From the NCBI GenBank assembly GCA_016790965.1, contig JAEUNZ010000030.1, positions 25,584-89,583 on the forward strand: a stretch of 64,000 bases of DNA, written 5' to 3'. A program made the position numbers and the translations under genes. The notes under the pieces are model-generated. The model was not told the DNA's origin and searched no databases. It saw only the letters and a list, made by a program, of their open reading frames with translations. Positions 18,221 through 26,082 of this stretch are shown here, in pieces (the first letter of the stretch is position 1; each line of letters begins with the position of its first letter). Origin of the DNA: SSSZ01 sp016790965. GTDB lineage: Bacteria > Pseudomonadota > Gammaproteobacteria > Burkholderiales > Rhodocyclaceae.

Positions 18221-19701
18221 CAGAAGCGCTCCAGTTCGGGGAACTTCGTTTCCCCCCGATGGACGTGCATGCGCCCGTACTCGGCGCAGCGATGCAGGCT
18301 GGGCACCGCCTTGCCGGGATTGAGGAGCCCCACCTCATCGAAAGCCGCCTTGAGGCGGTGGAAACACTCCAGCTCCGGCGTGGCGTACTGGACGCACATC
18401 TGATTGATCTTCTCGACCCCCACCCCGTGCTCGCCGGTGATGGAACCACCCAGGGACACCGACAGCTCCAGGATTTCCGCCCCGAAGGCTTCGGCCCGCT
18501 CCCAATCGCCGGGGCGGGCAGCGTCGTACATGATGAGGGGGTGCAGATTGCCGTCGCCGGCGTGGAAGACGTTGGCGCAACGCAGGCCGTACTTGGTCTC
18601 CATGGCGGCGATGGCGGTGAGCATGGCAGCCAGGTGGCGGCGGGGGATGGTGCCATCCATGCAGTAGTAGTCGGGGGTCACGCGCCCCACCGCCGGGAAG
18701 GCGGCCTTGCGCCCGGCCCAGAAGGAGAGCCGTTCGGCCTCGGAGGCGGAAACGCGGATATCTCGTGCGCCGCTCGCCGCCAGTACCTCCCGGATGCGCG
18801 CCATCTCCGTCGCCACTTCCTCGGGGGTGCCGTCGGACTCGCACAGTAGGATGGCCGCCGCCTCCAGGTCGTAGCCGGCGCGGACGAAGGGTTCGACCGC
18901 AGCGGTGGCGGCCTTGTCCATCATTTCCAGACCCGCAGGAATGATGCCGGCGGCGATGATGGCGGCCACCGCTTCGCCGGCCCGCGCCACGTCGTCGAAG
19001 GAAGCCATGGCCACCTGGGCAAGAGCCGGCTTCGGAACCAGTTTCACCGTCACCTCGGTGACCACGGCCAGCATGCCTTCCGACCCGACCAAAAGGGCGA
19101 GCAGGTCGTAGCCCGGCGCGTCGGGCGCCGCGGTGCCGATGTCCAGAACTTCGCCCTCTATGGTCACCACCCGCAGGGCGAGCACGTTATGGACCGTCAG
19201 CCCATATTTGAGGCAATGCACCCCACCGGAATTCTCGGCCACGTTGCCCCCCAAGGTGCAGGCGATCTGCGACGAGGGGTCTGGCGCGTAATAGAGTCCG
19301 AAGGGTGCCGCCGCCTCGGACACCGCCAGGTTGCGCACCCCGGGCTGCACGACCGCCAGACGGGCCGCGGCGTCGACCTTGAGGATGCGGTTGAAGCGGG
19401 CCAGGGACAGCACCACGCCCTGGGGATGCGGCATGGCGCCGCCGGACAGACCGGTGCCGGCGCCCCGGGCCACCACAGGCACGCCGAGACGATGACAAAT
19501 GCCGAGAACGTCCCGCACCTGCTGCTCGCTTTCCGGCAGGCACACCGCCAGCGGCAGGGCGCGGAAGGCGGTGAGGCCGTCGCATTCGTAGGGGCGGAGG
19601 TCTTCCGGGTCGCAGAGCAGGCAGTGGGCCGGCAGGACGGCCGCCAGGCTCCTATGCACCGCAATCCGGTCCGTGTCGAACTGCTTGTCTTCCGCGCCCA
19701 T
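18220..19701 (-). CDS. glcD: Glycolate oxidase FAD-linked catalytic subunit GlcD
   Basis: 493 residues, normal for GlcD. FAD-binding motifs include VPVVARGAGTGLSGGA, CTLGGNVAENSGGVHCLKYG and GSEGMLAVVTEVTVKL. The C-terminal oxidase domain has NVFHAGDGNLHPLI, GGSITGEHGVGVEK and the final AFDEVGLLNPGKAVPS. It oxidises glycolate to glyoxylate (and often D-lactate) and passes electrons to GlcE and GlcF. It follows the glycerate kinase gene by 14 bases on the same strand, so the transcript probably starts at or before that gene. No GlcC regulator gene is seen in the window. Confidence 0.96.
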   Translation of the reverse strand: MGAEDKQFDTDRIAVHRSLAAVLPAHCLLCDPEDLRPYECDGLTAFRALPLAVCLPESEQQVRDVLGICHRLGVPVVARGAGTGLSGGAMPHPQGVVLSLARFNRILKVDAAARLAVVQPGVRNLAVSEAAAPFGLYYAPDPSSQIACTLGGNVAENSGGVHCLKYGLTVHNVLALRVVTIEGEVLDIGTAAPDAPGYDLLALLVGSEGMLAVVTEVTVKLVPKPALAQVAMASFDDVARAGEAVAAIIAAGIIPAGLEMMDKAATAAVEPFVRAGYDLEAAAILLCESDGTPEEVATEMARIREVLAASGARDIRVSASEAERLSFWAGRKAAFPAVGRVTPDYYCMDGTIPRRHLAAMLTAIAAMETKYGLRCANVFHAGDGNLHPLIMYDAARPGDWERAEAFGAEILELSVSLGGSITGEHGVGVEKINQMCVQYATPELECFHRLKAAFDEVGLLNPGKAVPSLHRCAEYGRMHVHRGETKFPELERF

Positions 19702-19715
19702 GGCCCCTCCCGCGG

Positions 19716-20978
19716 CTATTCTACCCCGACCAGGATGGCCCGGAAGTCGTTCACATTGGTGCGCGTCGGGCCCGTCACCAGCAAATCGTCCAGAGCTGAG
19801 AAGAATCCCCAGGCGTCGTTGGCGGCCAGTGCCACCCGGGCATCGACCCCGGCGGCCCGCGCCCGGGCGAGGGTTTGCGGCGTCACGAAGGCGCCGGCGT
19901 TGTCCTCGCTGCCGTCGATGCCGTCCGTATCCGCCGCCAGGGCGTGGATTCCCGGCGCCCCGTCCAGGGCCAGGGCGAGGCCCAGGAGAAATTCCGTATT
20001 GCGTCCGCCGCGCCCCCGGCCACGCACGGTGACCGTGGTTTCCCCACCGGAAAGCAGGACGCAGGGCGCCGCAAGCGGGTCGCCATGGCGGCGACAGGAC
20101 AGCGCCACACCGGCCAGGGCGCGCCCCACTTCCCGCGCCTCGCCCTCCAGGGCGTCCCCCAGGATGAGGGGCGAGAGGCCCAGCGTCCGAGCGCGGGCGG
20201 CAGCGGCTTGCAGCATCTGCCGCGGACTCGCCACCAGGCGGAAGGTACTGCGGGCCAGACGGGGATCGCCGGGCTTGGGCGTCTCCAGGGCGCCCGAGCG
20301 CAGCCCCTCGCGCAACGTTGCCGGCAGGGCCAGGCCGTAACGGTCCAAAACGGCCAGGGCATCAGCGCAGGTGCTCGGATCGGCCACCGTCGGCCCCGAG
20401 GCAATCACCGCCGCGGCGTCCCCCGGCACATCGGAAATGGCCAGAGTAAGGACGGGCGCCGGCCAGGCGGCCAGGGCCAGGCAGCCACCCTTGACGGCAG
20501 AGAGGTGCTTGCGCACGCAATTGATTTCATCGATGGCAGCGCCGCTGCGCAAGAGCTGCGAGGTGAGTGCCTGCTTCTGCTCCAAGCCAAGACCCTCTAC
20601 GGGTGCCGCAAGCAGCGCCGACCCGCCCCCGGACGCAAGGAAGAGCACCCGCTCCTCCACCCCGCAACGGCTCACCCTTTCCAGGATGCGGCGGGCTGCC
20701 TCGACCCCGGCGGCGTCGGGAACCGGGTGGGCCGCCTCGACCACCTCGATGCGCCGGCAAGGGACGCCATGGCCGTAGCGGGTCACCACCAGACCGTCGA
20801 GATCCCCCGGCCAGGCCGCCTCCACCGCCCGCGCCATGGCGGCGGCCGCCTTGCCCGCCCCCACGACCACCAGACGGCCGTCACCCGGCGCTGGCAGGGC
20901 AGGAGGCACGCAGCTCGCCGGGTCCGCCGCCCCGAGGCCGGTATCGAACAATTCCCGCAGAATTTCCCTGGGCTCCAT
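19716..20978 (-). CDS. ttuD: Glycerate 2-kinase (MOFRL family; TtuD/GckA)
   Basis: 420 residues from the ATG at 20978; the frame would also allow 21032, but MEPREILRELFDTGL is the usual family N-terminus. It has VVGAGKAAAAMARAVE, an AHPVPDAAGVEAARRIL segment, LFLASGGGSALLAAP (phosphate-binding loop), the NCVRKHLSAVKGG helix and ISDVPGDAAAVIASGPT. The C-terminal MOFRL domain has LLSGGETTVTVRGRGRGGRN and AADTDGIDGSEDNAGAF. It phosphorylates D-glycerate to 2-phosphoglycerate. Older names call it hydroxypyruvate reductase. Directly upstream of glcD, it completes a route from glycolate through glyoxylate and glycerate into glycolysis. Carboligase and tartronate semialdehyde reductase are not in the window. 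Confidence 0.93.
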   Translation of the reverse strand: MEPREILRELFDTGLGAADPASCVPPALPAPGDGRLVVVGAGKAAAAMARAVEAAWPGDLDGLVVTRYGHGVPCRRIEVVEAAHPVPDAAGVEAARRILERVSRCGVEERVLFLASGGGSALLAAPVEGLGLEQKQALTSQLLRSGAAIDEINCVRKHLSAVKGGCLALAAWPAPVLTLAISDVPGDAAAVIASGPTVADPSTCADALAVLDRYGLALPATLREGLRSGALETPKPGDPRLARSTFRLVASPRQMLQAAAARARTLGLSPLILGDALEGEAREVGRALAGVALSCRRHGDPLAAPCVLLSGGETTVTVRGRGRGGRNTEFLLGLALALDGAPGIHALAADTDGIDGSEDNAGAFVTPQTLARARAAGVDARVALAANDAWGFFSALDDLLVTGPTRTNVNDFRAILVGVE

Positions 20979-21071
20979 CGTTCCAGCCTGTCTTGGTCTA
21001 TGATTGATTTCAGTCAAGGGCACCGCCACCACGGCGGGACATCATGCCGACCCACCCATGAGGGCACCCCC

Positions 21072-21557
21072 ATGAACGACAGAGAACTCTTTGCCTGGTC
21101 CGACAGCTACAACGTCGGCATCCAGGAAGTGGACGAGCAGCACCAGGTTCTGGTTTCGCTCCTCAACCAACTCCACGAAGCGATCCGCGAACACCACGGC
21201 AAGGCCACCTCGCGGGAAATCCTGGACCGGCTGGCCGAGTATACCCGCACCCATTTCCTGCTCGAAGAAAGCCTCATGCGGCTGACCCACTACCCGGGTC
21301 TCGACTTCCACAAGCAGCAGCACGAGGAACTGATCCGCCAGGTGAGGGACCTCCAGCACAAGCTGGACCACGAAAACGCCGCCATCACCTTCGAACTGCT
21401 GCACTTCCTCAAGGTCTGGCTGACCCAGCACATCAACGAGAGCGACAAGCGCTTCGGCGCCTTTTTCGAAAGCGCCGGCCTCACCCAGTACGCCACCTGG
21501 TCCAAGGAAGTGGAGACCACCATGAAGAAGAAGAAATGGTGGTGGAAGTTCTGGTAG
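21072..21557 (+). CDS. Bacteriohemerythrin
   Basis: 161 residues with a complete di-iron hemerythrin ligand set: His24 (DEQH), His61 and Glu65 (HFLLEE), His80 and His84 (FHKQQHEE), His120 and Asp125 (QHINESD). It should bind O2 reversibly at a non-heme di-iron centre in the cytoplasm and may supply oxygen to enzymes or act in sensing. The ATG at 21072 opens MNDRELFAWSDSYNVG, the standard N-terminus. The last 25 residues are not part of the fold and end in a Lys/Trp-rich tail (KKKKWWWKFW), which might touch the membrane. It is divergent from the glycerate kinase operon. Confidence 0.95.
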   Translation: MNDRELFAWSDSYNVGIQEVDEQHQVLVSLLNQLHEAIREHHGKATSREILDRLAEYTRTHFLLEESLMRLTHYPGLDFHKQQHEELIRQVRDLQHKLDHENAAITFELLHFLKVWLTQHINESDKRFGAFFESAGLTQYATWSKEVETTMKKKKWWWKFW

Positions 21558-21610
21558 GGGGCGTTCGGGGAGGCGAGGCTGCGCGCCCGTTTCGCTACGT
21601 CTCCGCGAAA

Positions 21611-21919
21611 ATGGGTCCATGGTCGCGCCCCGGCAGATTTGATCGATTTCTGGCTGCGCTTCATTTCCCGAAATCGGATCAAAGGTTCTATACGGTCGCC
21701 ACGAGCATTACGGACTGGTGGCTCGAACTGAACGAACTGCACCAGCCGCAAAGGGAGATCGCCTTCGACCCTCAGGGTAGAGCGCTGTACATCTCTCCCT
21801 ATCGCGCAGACATTCAGATCTTTCTCAATGTCGGCTGCTCGCCGGAGGAAGTGCTTGGAGAAGTCGATCCGCTATCCTTCGAACGCGAGTGGCAGGCCAT
21901 GGTGCTGCGGCTCGGATGA
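21611..21919 (+). CDS. Hypothetical protein
   Basis: About 102 residues from the ATG at 21611; the frame also runs back to 21536 inside the hemerythrin end. I do not recognise it. It has no signal peptide or membrane helix. Two Trp-rich or charged stretches, TSITDWWLELNELHQ and SPYRADIQIFLNVGCSPEE, suggest a small folded protein. The DNA is slightly richer in A+T than the neighbours. It follows the bacteriohemerythrin on the same strand by 53 bases, and convergent hyi lies beyond. The reading is likely but rests only on the open frame and plausible composition. Confidence 0.45.
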   Translation: MGPWSRPGRFDRFLAALHFPKSDQRFYTVATSITDWWLELNELHQPQREIAFDPQGRALYISPYRADIQIFLNVGCSPEEVLGEVDPLSFEREWQAMVLRLG

Positions 21920-22081
21920 GGCCGGCGCGCCCCGATGCTTGCCGAGGCGCGTCGAGGCAGGTCGAGGGCCCTGCCCCTCGCACACCACGGGTGAGGTCAC
22001 CGGCGCTCGAGCCAGCCCTGCCCTTCCCGGGCATAGCTCCTGGGCACCCGGCCCGGACGCCGGGCCGCAAAGGCCCGATCC

Positions 22082-22855
22082 TCAAATACCCAGATAAGCC
22101 AGCCCGGCCTCGGTCCCCGCCCGGGGCCGATATTCGCACCCCACCCAGCCCCCGTAGCCCAGGCTGTCCAGCAGCGGGAATATCTCCTCGTACCCCCCTT
22201 CGCCGCTGCCCGGCTCGTGGCGCCCCGGCACGTCGGCGGCCTGAACGTGACCGACGGCGGGTAGATGCTCGCGCAGGCTGCGGCGGGGGTCGTCTCCCAT
22301 GACCAGGGCGTGGTAGATGTCGTACTGGACCTTCAGGTTCGGCCGCCCGATGGCCTCGGCCAGGGCGAAGGCCTTGGCCGGCGTGTCGAGCCAGTAACCA
22401 GGCATGTCGACCCTGCTGTTGATGGCCTCGATGAGCACGGTCACCCCTTGGTCCGCGGCGCGGTCGGCGGCGTGGCGCAGGTTGGCGACGTAGGTGTCCC
22501 GCAGGGTATTCTCGTCCCAACCCGTCGGCGTCAGGCCGGCGAGGCAGTGCAGGCGGGGGCAGCCCAGGGCCCGCGCGTAATCGAGGGCGGTCTCGACCCC
22601 GGCGGCGAATTCCTCCCGCCGGGCAGGATGGCAGGCCAGGCCCCGTTCCCCTGCATCCCAATCACCGGCCGGGAAATTGAACAGCACCATCTCCAGCCCG
22701 CTGGCGGCCAGACAGCCCGCGATGTCCCGGGCCGGCCAGGGGTAGGGGAAGAGGAATTCGACCCCGCTGAACCCGGCCCGGGCGGCACGGGCAAAGCGTT
22801 GGGCGAAGGGCACTTCGGTGAAGAGGAAACTCAGGTTGGCGGCGAAGCGGGGCAT
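22082..22855 (-). CDS. hyi: Hydroxypyruvate isomerase
   Basis: 257 residues, the family length. It has the xylose-isomerase-like TIM barrel of Hyi: MPRFAANLSFLFTEVPF at the start, AGFSGVEFLFPYPW, then HCLAGLTP and VTVLIEAINSRVDMPGYWLD (metal-binding Glu). Further on are LKVQYDIYHALVMGDD and GHVQAADVPGRHEPGSGE. It interconverts hydroxypyruvate and tartronate semialdehyde in glyoxylate metabolism. This fits the glcDEF and glycerate kinase genes 1-5 kb away on the same strand, although two plus-strand genes separate it from them. Upstream DNA is shared with the divergent cobalamin adenosyltransferase gene. Confidence 0.93.
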   Translation of the reverse strand: MPRFAANLSFLFTEVPFAQRFARAARAGFSGVEFLFPYPWPARDIAGCLAASGLEMVLFNFPAGDWDAGERGLACHPARREEFAAGVETALDYARALGCPRLHCLAGLTPTGWDENTLRDTYVANLRHAADRAADQGVTVLIEAINSRVDMPGYWLDTPAKAFALAEAIGRPNLKVQYDIYHALVMGDDPRRSLREHLPAVGHVQAADVPGRHEPGSGEGGYEEIFPLLDSLGYGGWVGCEYRPRAGTEAGLAYLGI

Positions 22856-22885
22856 GGGCGGAGCGTTAGGGGCGGGGCGGGAAAG

Positions 22886-22891
22886 TATAAT
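22886..22891 (+). promoter_or_regulatory. Candidate -10 element for the cobalamin adenosyltransferase gene
   Basis: TATAAT lies 26 bases before the ATG at 22918, in the short gap divergent from hyi. No good -35 box was found; the start would give a leader of about 20 bases. Confidence 0.4.
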
Positions 22892-22917
22892 CCGTCGCAC
22901 TTCCCGAGGATTCCCCC

Positions 22918-23484
22918 ATGAGCGAACGCAGCGGCAACCGCCTGTCCAAGATCGTCACCCGCACCGGGGACGCAGGCACCACCGGGCTGGGCGATGGCAG
23001 CCGCACCGGCAAGGACAGCTTGCGCATCGATGCCATAGGCGAGGTGGATGAACTCAATTCCAGCCTTGGCCTGCTCCTCTGCGAAGACCTGCCCGCTCCG
23101 GTGCGAGAGGCCCTGACCGCCGTGCAGCACGACCTCTTCGACCTGGGGGGCGAACTCTGCCTGCCTGGCACCACCCTGGTCCGCGAGTCCCAAGTGGCGC
23201 GTCTGGAGCGACAGGCCGAGGCCTTCAACGCCCCCCTGGGGCGCCTCAAGGAATTCATCCTGCCCGGGGGGACTCGCCCTGCCGCCCTCGCCCACCTGAC
23301 CCGTACCGTATGCCGGCGGGCCGAGCGGGCCGTGGTCCGGCTGCACGCCGCCGAGCCGGTGGCCGACGCCACCCGCCGTTACCTGAACCGCCTGTCCGAC
23401 CTGCTCTTCATCCTGGGTCGCCACCTGAACCACAGCGCCGGCCAAGGGGATGTGCTGTGGCGGCGCTCCGGACCGGAAGACTGA
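22918..23484 (+). CDS. Cob(I)alamin adenosyltransferase (PduO type)
   Basis: 188 residues of the PduO-type ATP:corrinoid adenosyltransferase family. The N-terminal KIVTRTGDAGTTGLGDGSR loop binds ATP, and GEVDELNSSLGL is the next family motif. LKEFILPGGTRPAALAHLTRTVCRRAERAV (from about residue 111) holds the Arg residues of the subunit interface active site. The C-terminus has RRYLNRLSDLLFILGRHLN. It makes adenosylcobalamin in the cytoplasm from cob(I)alamin and ATP. No other cobalamin biosynthesis gene is in the window, so it may serve salvage. Its product is the expected ligand for the riboswitch ahead of nrdAB, 4.4 kb downstream. Confidence 0.95.
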   Translation: MSERSGNRLSKIVTRTGDAGTTGLGDGSRTGKDSLRIDAIGEVDELNSSLGLLLCEDLPAPVREALTAVQHDLFDLGGELCLPGTTLVRESQVARLERQAEAFNAPLGRLKEFILPGGTRPAALAHLTRTVCRRAERAVVRLHAAEPVADATRRYLNRLSDLLFILGRHLNHSAGQGDVLWRRSGPED

Positions 23485-23559
23485 CGCCTGCTTCCGCGCC
23501 TGGCCCCGCAGTACCAGCCGCTGCACCGGGCGCAGGGTCGATTCCGGCCAGGAAAGCCC

Positions 23560-24288
23560 TCAATCCCGCGCCAGGGCCCGGAACTCCGGCGGCTCCCAAT
23601 GGCGCACGGCCAGACAGACGCTGAGCGCCGGCCGGTCGGCCAGGGGCAGGACGGCATCCGCCGCGTGCTGCTCCGAGTATTCCCGGGCGATCTGTTCCAG
23701 GCGCGCCACCAACCCCACGGCGGCGGCAGCCGAGACGCGCACGCTGACGATGCGCATTGACTCTCCCGGGGCGGCGAAGGGATGGTCGAAGAAATCCGCC
23801 GCCCGGGCAGTGACGTAGCGCATGATCGGCCCGTTAGGGATCCAGGCGAAAGTGCGGGCGACGTTGAGGCGGATGCGGTCGTTGGGAAAGAGCTCCAGCA
23901 CCCCCAGCCCTTCCAGACGCAGGAGGAGCGCCGTGCACTGGGCCCGGTCCAGGCGGTAGGCAGCCAGCATCTCCTCCACCCCCATCTGGTTGAGGGCGCA
24001 GACCGCCACCAGGAGAAGGCGCGGGTCGGCCACCAGCGCTTCTTCCTGAGCCTGGGACAACTGGTTGAGCAGGCGTCGGGGCCGCGGCTGCACCCGGGCC
24101 AGTTCGCCCAGGTCCACCTGCACCAGGTCGCACAACTGGGCAAAGCGCTCCAGGGAGCAATCGCGGCGGGAAAAGATGCGCTTCACGGTGGCCTCGGAAA
24201 GCCCCAGGGCGCGGGCGGCATCGGCATAGGTCAGGCCCCGGGCCTTGAAGTGCAGCTTGAGGGCATCGAAAAGAGTGGGAAAGGCCAT
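23560..24288 (-). CDS. XRE-type transcriptional regulator
   Basis: 242 residues. The N-terminal 60 residues are a Cro/C1-type helix-turn-helix: LKLHFKARGLTYADAARALG, LSEATVKRIFSRRDCSLERF. The rest is a ligand- or partner-binding region with MGVEEMLAAYRLDRAQCTALLLRLEGLGVLELF, which may be a second winged helix, spread over residues 101-133. The C-terminal half resembles uncharacterised domains found in similar one-component regulators. It is divergent from a lipoprotein gene across a 121-base gap that holds a strong palindrome (24312-24344), so it probably controls itself and that gene. The inducer is unknown. Confidence 0.85.
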   Translation of the reverse strand: MAFPTLFDALKLHFKARGLTYADAARALGLSEATVKRIFSRRDCSLERFAQLCDLVQVDLGELARVQPRPRRLLNQLSQAQEEALVADPRLLLVAVCALNQMGVEEMLAAYRLDRAQCTALLLRLEGLGVLELFPNDRIRLNVARTFAWIPNGPIMRYVTARAADFFDHPFAAPGESMRIVSVRVSAAAAVGLVARLEQIAREYSEQHAADAVLPLADRPALSVCLAVRHWEPPEFRALARD

Positions 24289-24311
24289 GGGTCGATTCGT
24301 ATCACTTATTT

Positions 24312-24344
24312 ATACTAAATGACGCATTATGCGCCACTTAGTAT
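24312..24344. promoter_or_regulatory. Palindromic operator between the XRE regulator and lipoprotein genes
   Basis: ATACTAAATGACGCAT (24312-24327) and ATGCGCCACTTAGTAT (24329-24344) are inverted copies matching at 14 of 16 positions about a single centre base. The stretch is A+T-rich, as expected for a promoter, and lies 24 bases from the regulator start and 66 bases from the lipoprotein start. It is a good candidate binding site for the adjacent XRE protein. Confidence 0.65.
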
Positions 24345-24409
24345 CGCAATATTGAGCCAAGCGCGAGCGGGGGCCACACTGGGGACGTCACCCATCCCCG
24401 GAGTCCACC

Positions 24410-24931
24410 ATGAACGCCCGCCCTTCCCCACTGCTCGCCGCCCTGGCCGCCTCCCTAGCCCTTTCCGGCTGCTACGTCGTGCCCATCGATGCCCGCAACC
24501 CGCCCCATGTCACCTATTCCAGCGCCGGCACGGCGGAATCCATCGCCTTGCCCGCAGCGCAACCCCAGCCGGTGCAACTGGAAGCCCGGCTCTACCCGGT
24601 AAATGATGTGGCCGGCAGGATGGGCGTCCTCACCGCCCTGGTGAGCGACACGCTGAACGGCCACGGCCGTTTCACCCTCAACACCGGCAGCGAAACCCTG
24701 GTGGGCGAAGCCAGCCGTATCGGCACCGACCAAGCCGGCTTCGGCAATGTCTATCGCCAGGTGTATGGGGAAACGCGGCTCCCGGCCGCGGGCCGGCGCG
24801 GCATCGCCAATGCCGCCAGCGGCAAGGGCAGCTACGTCAATTGCGAATACGTACTCACCGCCGCCGCCCGCGGCGTAGGAGCCTGCCTGTTTTCCAACGG
24901 CGCCAAGTACCAGTTGCACTTCGGGGGTTGA
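24410..24931 (+). CDS. Putative outer-membrane lipoprotein, XRE-controlled candidate
   Basis: 173 residues. The signal ends in LALSGC, a standard lipobox with the lipid Cys near residue 21, so it is probably an outer-membrane lipoprotein. The mature part has QPVQLEARLYPVNDVAGRMG, GHGRFTLNTGSETLVGEASR and SGKGSYVNCEYVLTAAARGVGACLFSNGAKYQLHFGG at the end (residues 136-172). Its beta-rich look and two Cys late in the chain fit a small beta barrel or sandwich, but I do not recognise the family. It faces the XRE regulator across the palindrome at 24312-24344 and is its likely target. Confidence 0.8.
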   Translation: MNARPSPLLAALAASLALSGCYVVPIDARNPPHVTYSSAGTAESIALPAAQPQPVQLEARLYPVNDVAGRMGVLTALVSDTLNGHGRFTLNTGSETLVGEASRIGTDQAGFGNVYRQVYGETRLPAAGRRGIANAASGKGSYVNCEYVLTAAARGVGACLFSNGAKYQLHFGG

Positions 24932-24957
24932 GCAGCGGCCCCGCCCATCGCTAAGGC

Positions 24958-26049
24958 TTAGCCCTCCGCCTCCACCAGCCGCCGGGCGCGTACGGCAGCG
25001 GCGAGCTGGTCGAGGACGGCCACCGTGTCGTCCCAGCCGATGCAGGCGTCGGTGATGCTCTGGCCGTAGGCCAGGGGACGGTCGGGGGAGAGATCCTGGC
25101 GGCCTTCAACCAGGTGGGATTCGACCATCACCCCGACGATGCGCTCGTCCCCCGCCGCCACCTGAGCGGCGACGTCGGCGCTCACGTCCTTCTGCCGGGC
25201 GTATTGCTTGCTGCTGTTGCCGTGGGAGAAATCGATCATCAGGCGGGCGGCGAGGCCCGCCCGGGCGATGTCCTGGCATGCCGCCTCGACATGGGTGGCG
25301 TCGAAATTGGGCTCCTTGCCGCCGCGCAGGATGACGTGGCAATCCTCGTTGCCCACCGTGGCGACGATGGCCGTGTGGCCCGACTTGGTCACCGACAGGA
25401 AGTGGTGCGGCGACTGGGCGGCGCGGATGGCATCGACCGCGATGCGCACATTGCCGTCGGTACCGTTCTTGAAGCCCACCGGGCAGGATAGCCCGGACGC
25501 CAGCTCCCGGTGCACCTGCGATTCGGTGGTGCGGGCGCCGATGGCGCCCCAGGCAATGAGGTCGGCAGTGTATTGGGGCGTGATGGTGTCGAGGAATTCC
25601 GTGGCGCAGGGCAGGCCCAGTTCGTTGGTTTCCAGCAGGATGCGGCGGGCCAGGCGCAGGCCCTCGTTGATGCGGAAGCTGCCGTCGAGCCGGGGGTCGT
25701 TGATGAGGCCCTTCCAGCCCACCGTGGTGCGCGGCTTTTCGAAATAGACGCGCATCAGCACCACCAGGTCGGTGGCATGGCGGGCGGCCTCCGCGTGCAA
25801 ACGGCCTGCGTACTCCCGGGCGCTGGCAGGGTCGTGGATCGAGCAGGGACCGACGACGACCAGCAGGCGGTCGTCGGCGCCGTGCAGAATGCGGTGAATC
25901 GCCTGGCGCGCTTCGAAGGTGGTGCGGGCGGCGCGTTCGCCAGCCGGTAATTCGGCAAAGACCTGCTCGGGCGGACTGAGTTCGAAGATGGCGGCGATGC
26001 GGACATCGTCGGTGATCGGCTGCTTTTCCGGCTGCATAGGAAAACCCAT
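24958..26049 (-). CDS. aroG: 3-deoxy-7-phosphoheptulonate (DAHP) synthase, class I
   Basis: 363 residues of the type I alpha DAHP synthase family (AroF/G/H). It joins phosphoenolpyruvate and erythrose 4-phosphate, the first step of aromatic amino acid synthesis. Motifs are VVVGPCSIHDPASAREYA, VLMRVYFEKPRTTVGWKGL, GARTTESQVHRELASGLSCP, VGFKNGTDGNVRIA and VMVESHLVEGRQDLS. The N-terminal DDVRIAAIFELSPPEQVF extension is present, the region used for feedback control in AroF/G/H. Which amino acid inhibits cannot be read here. ATGs at 26049 and 26037 are both possible. Transcription is divergent from the radical SAM gene. AroG is the closest name, but AroF or AroH would fit too. Confidence 0.93.
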   Translation of the reverse strand: MGFPMQPEKQPITDDVRIAAIFELSPPEQVFAELPAGERAARTTFEARQAIHRILHGADDRLLVVVGPCSIHDPASAREYAGRLHAEAARHATDLVVLMRVYFEKPRTTVGWKGLINDPRLDGSFRINEGLRLARRILLETNELGLPCATEFLDTITPQYTADLIAWGAIGARTTESQVHRELASGLSCPVGFKNGTDGNVRIAVDAIRAAQSPHHFLSVTKSGHTAIVATVGNEDCHVILRGGKEPNFDATHVEAACQDIARAGLAARLMIDFSHGNSSKQYARQKDVSADVAAQVAAGDERIVGVMVESHLVEGRQDLSPDRPLAYGQSITDACIGWDDTVAVLDQLAAAVRARRLVEAEG

Positions 26050-26082
26050 TCTGTTTTGGCGAAAATCGCGGCATTCTACCGG

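Noticed and set aside
22030..22075. GC-rich hairpin after the 21611-21919 gene as a terminator
   Set aside because: The stem GGCCCG/CGGGCC has no U-run on either strand, so termination is not supported.
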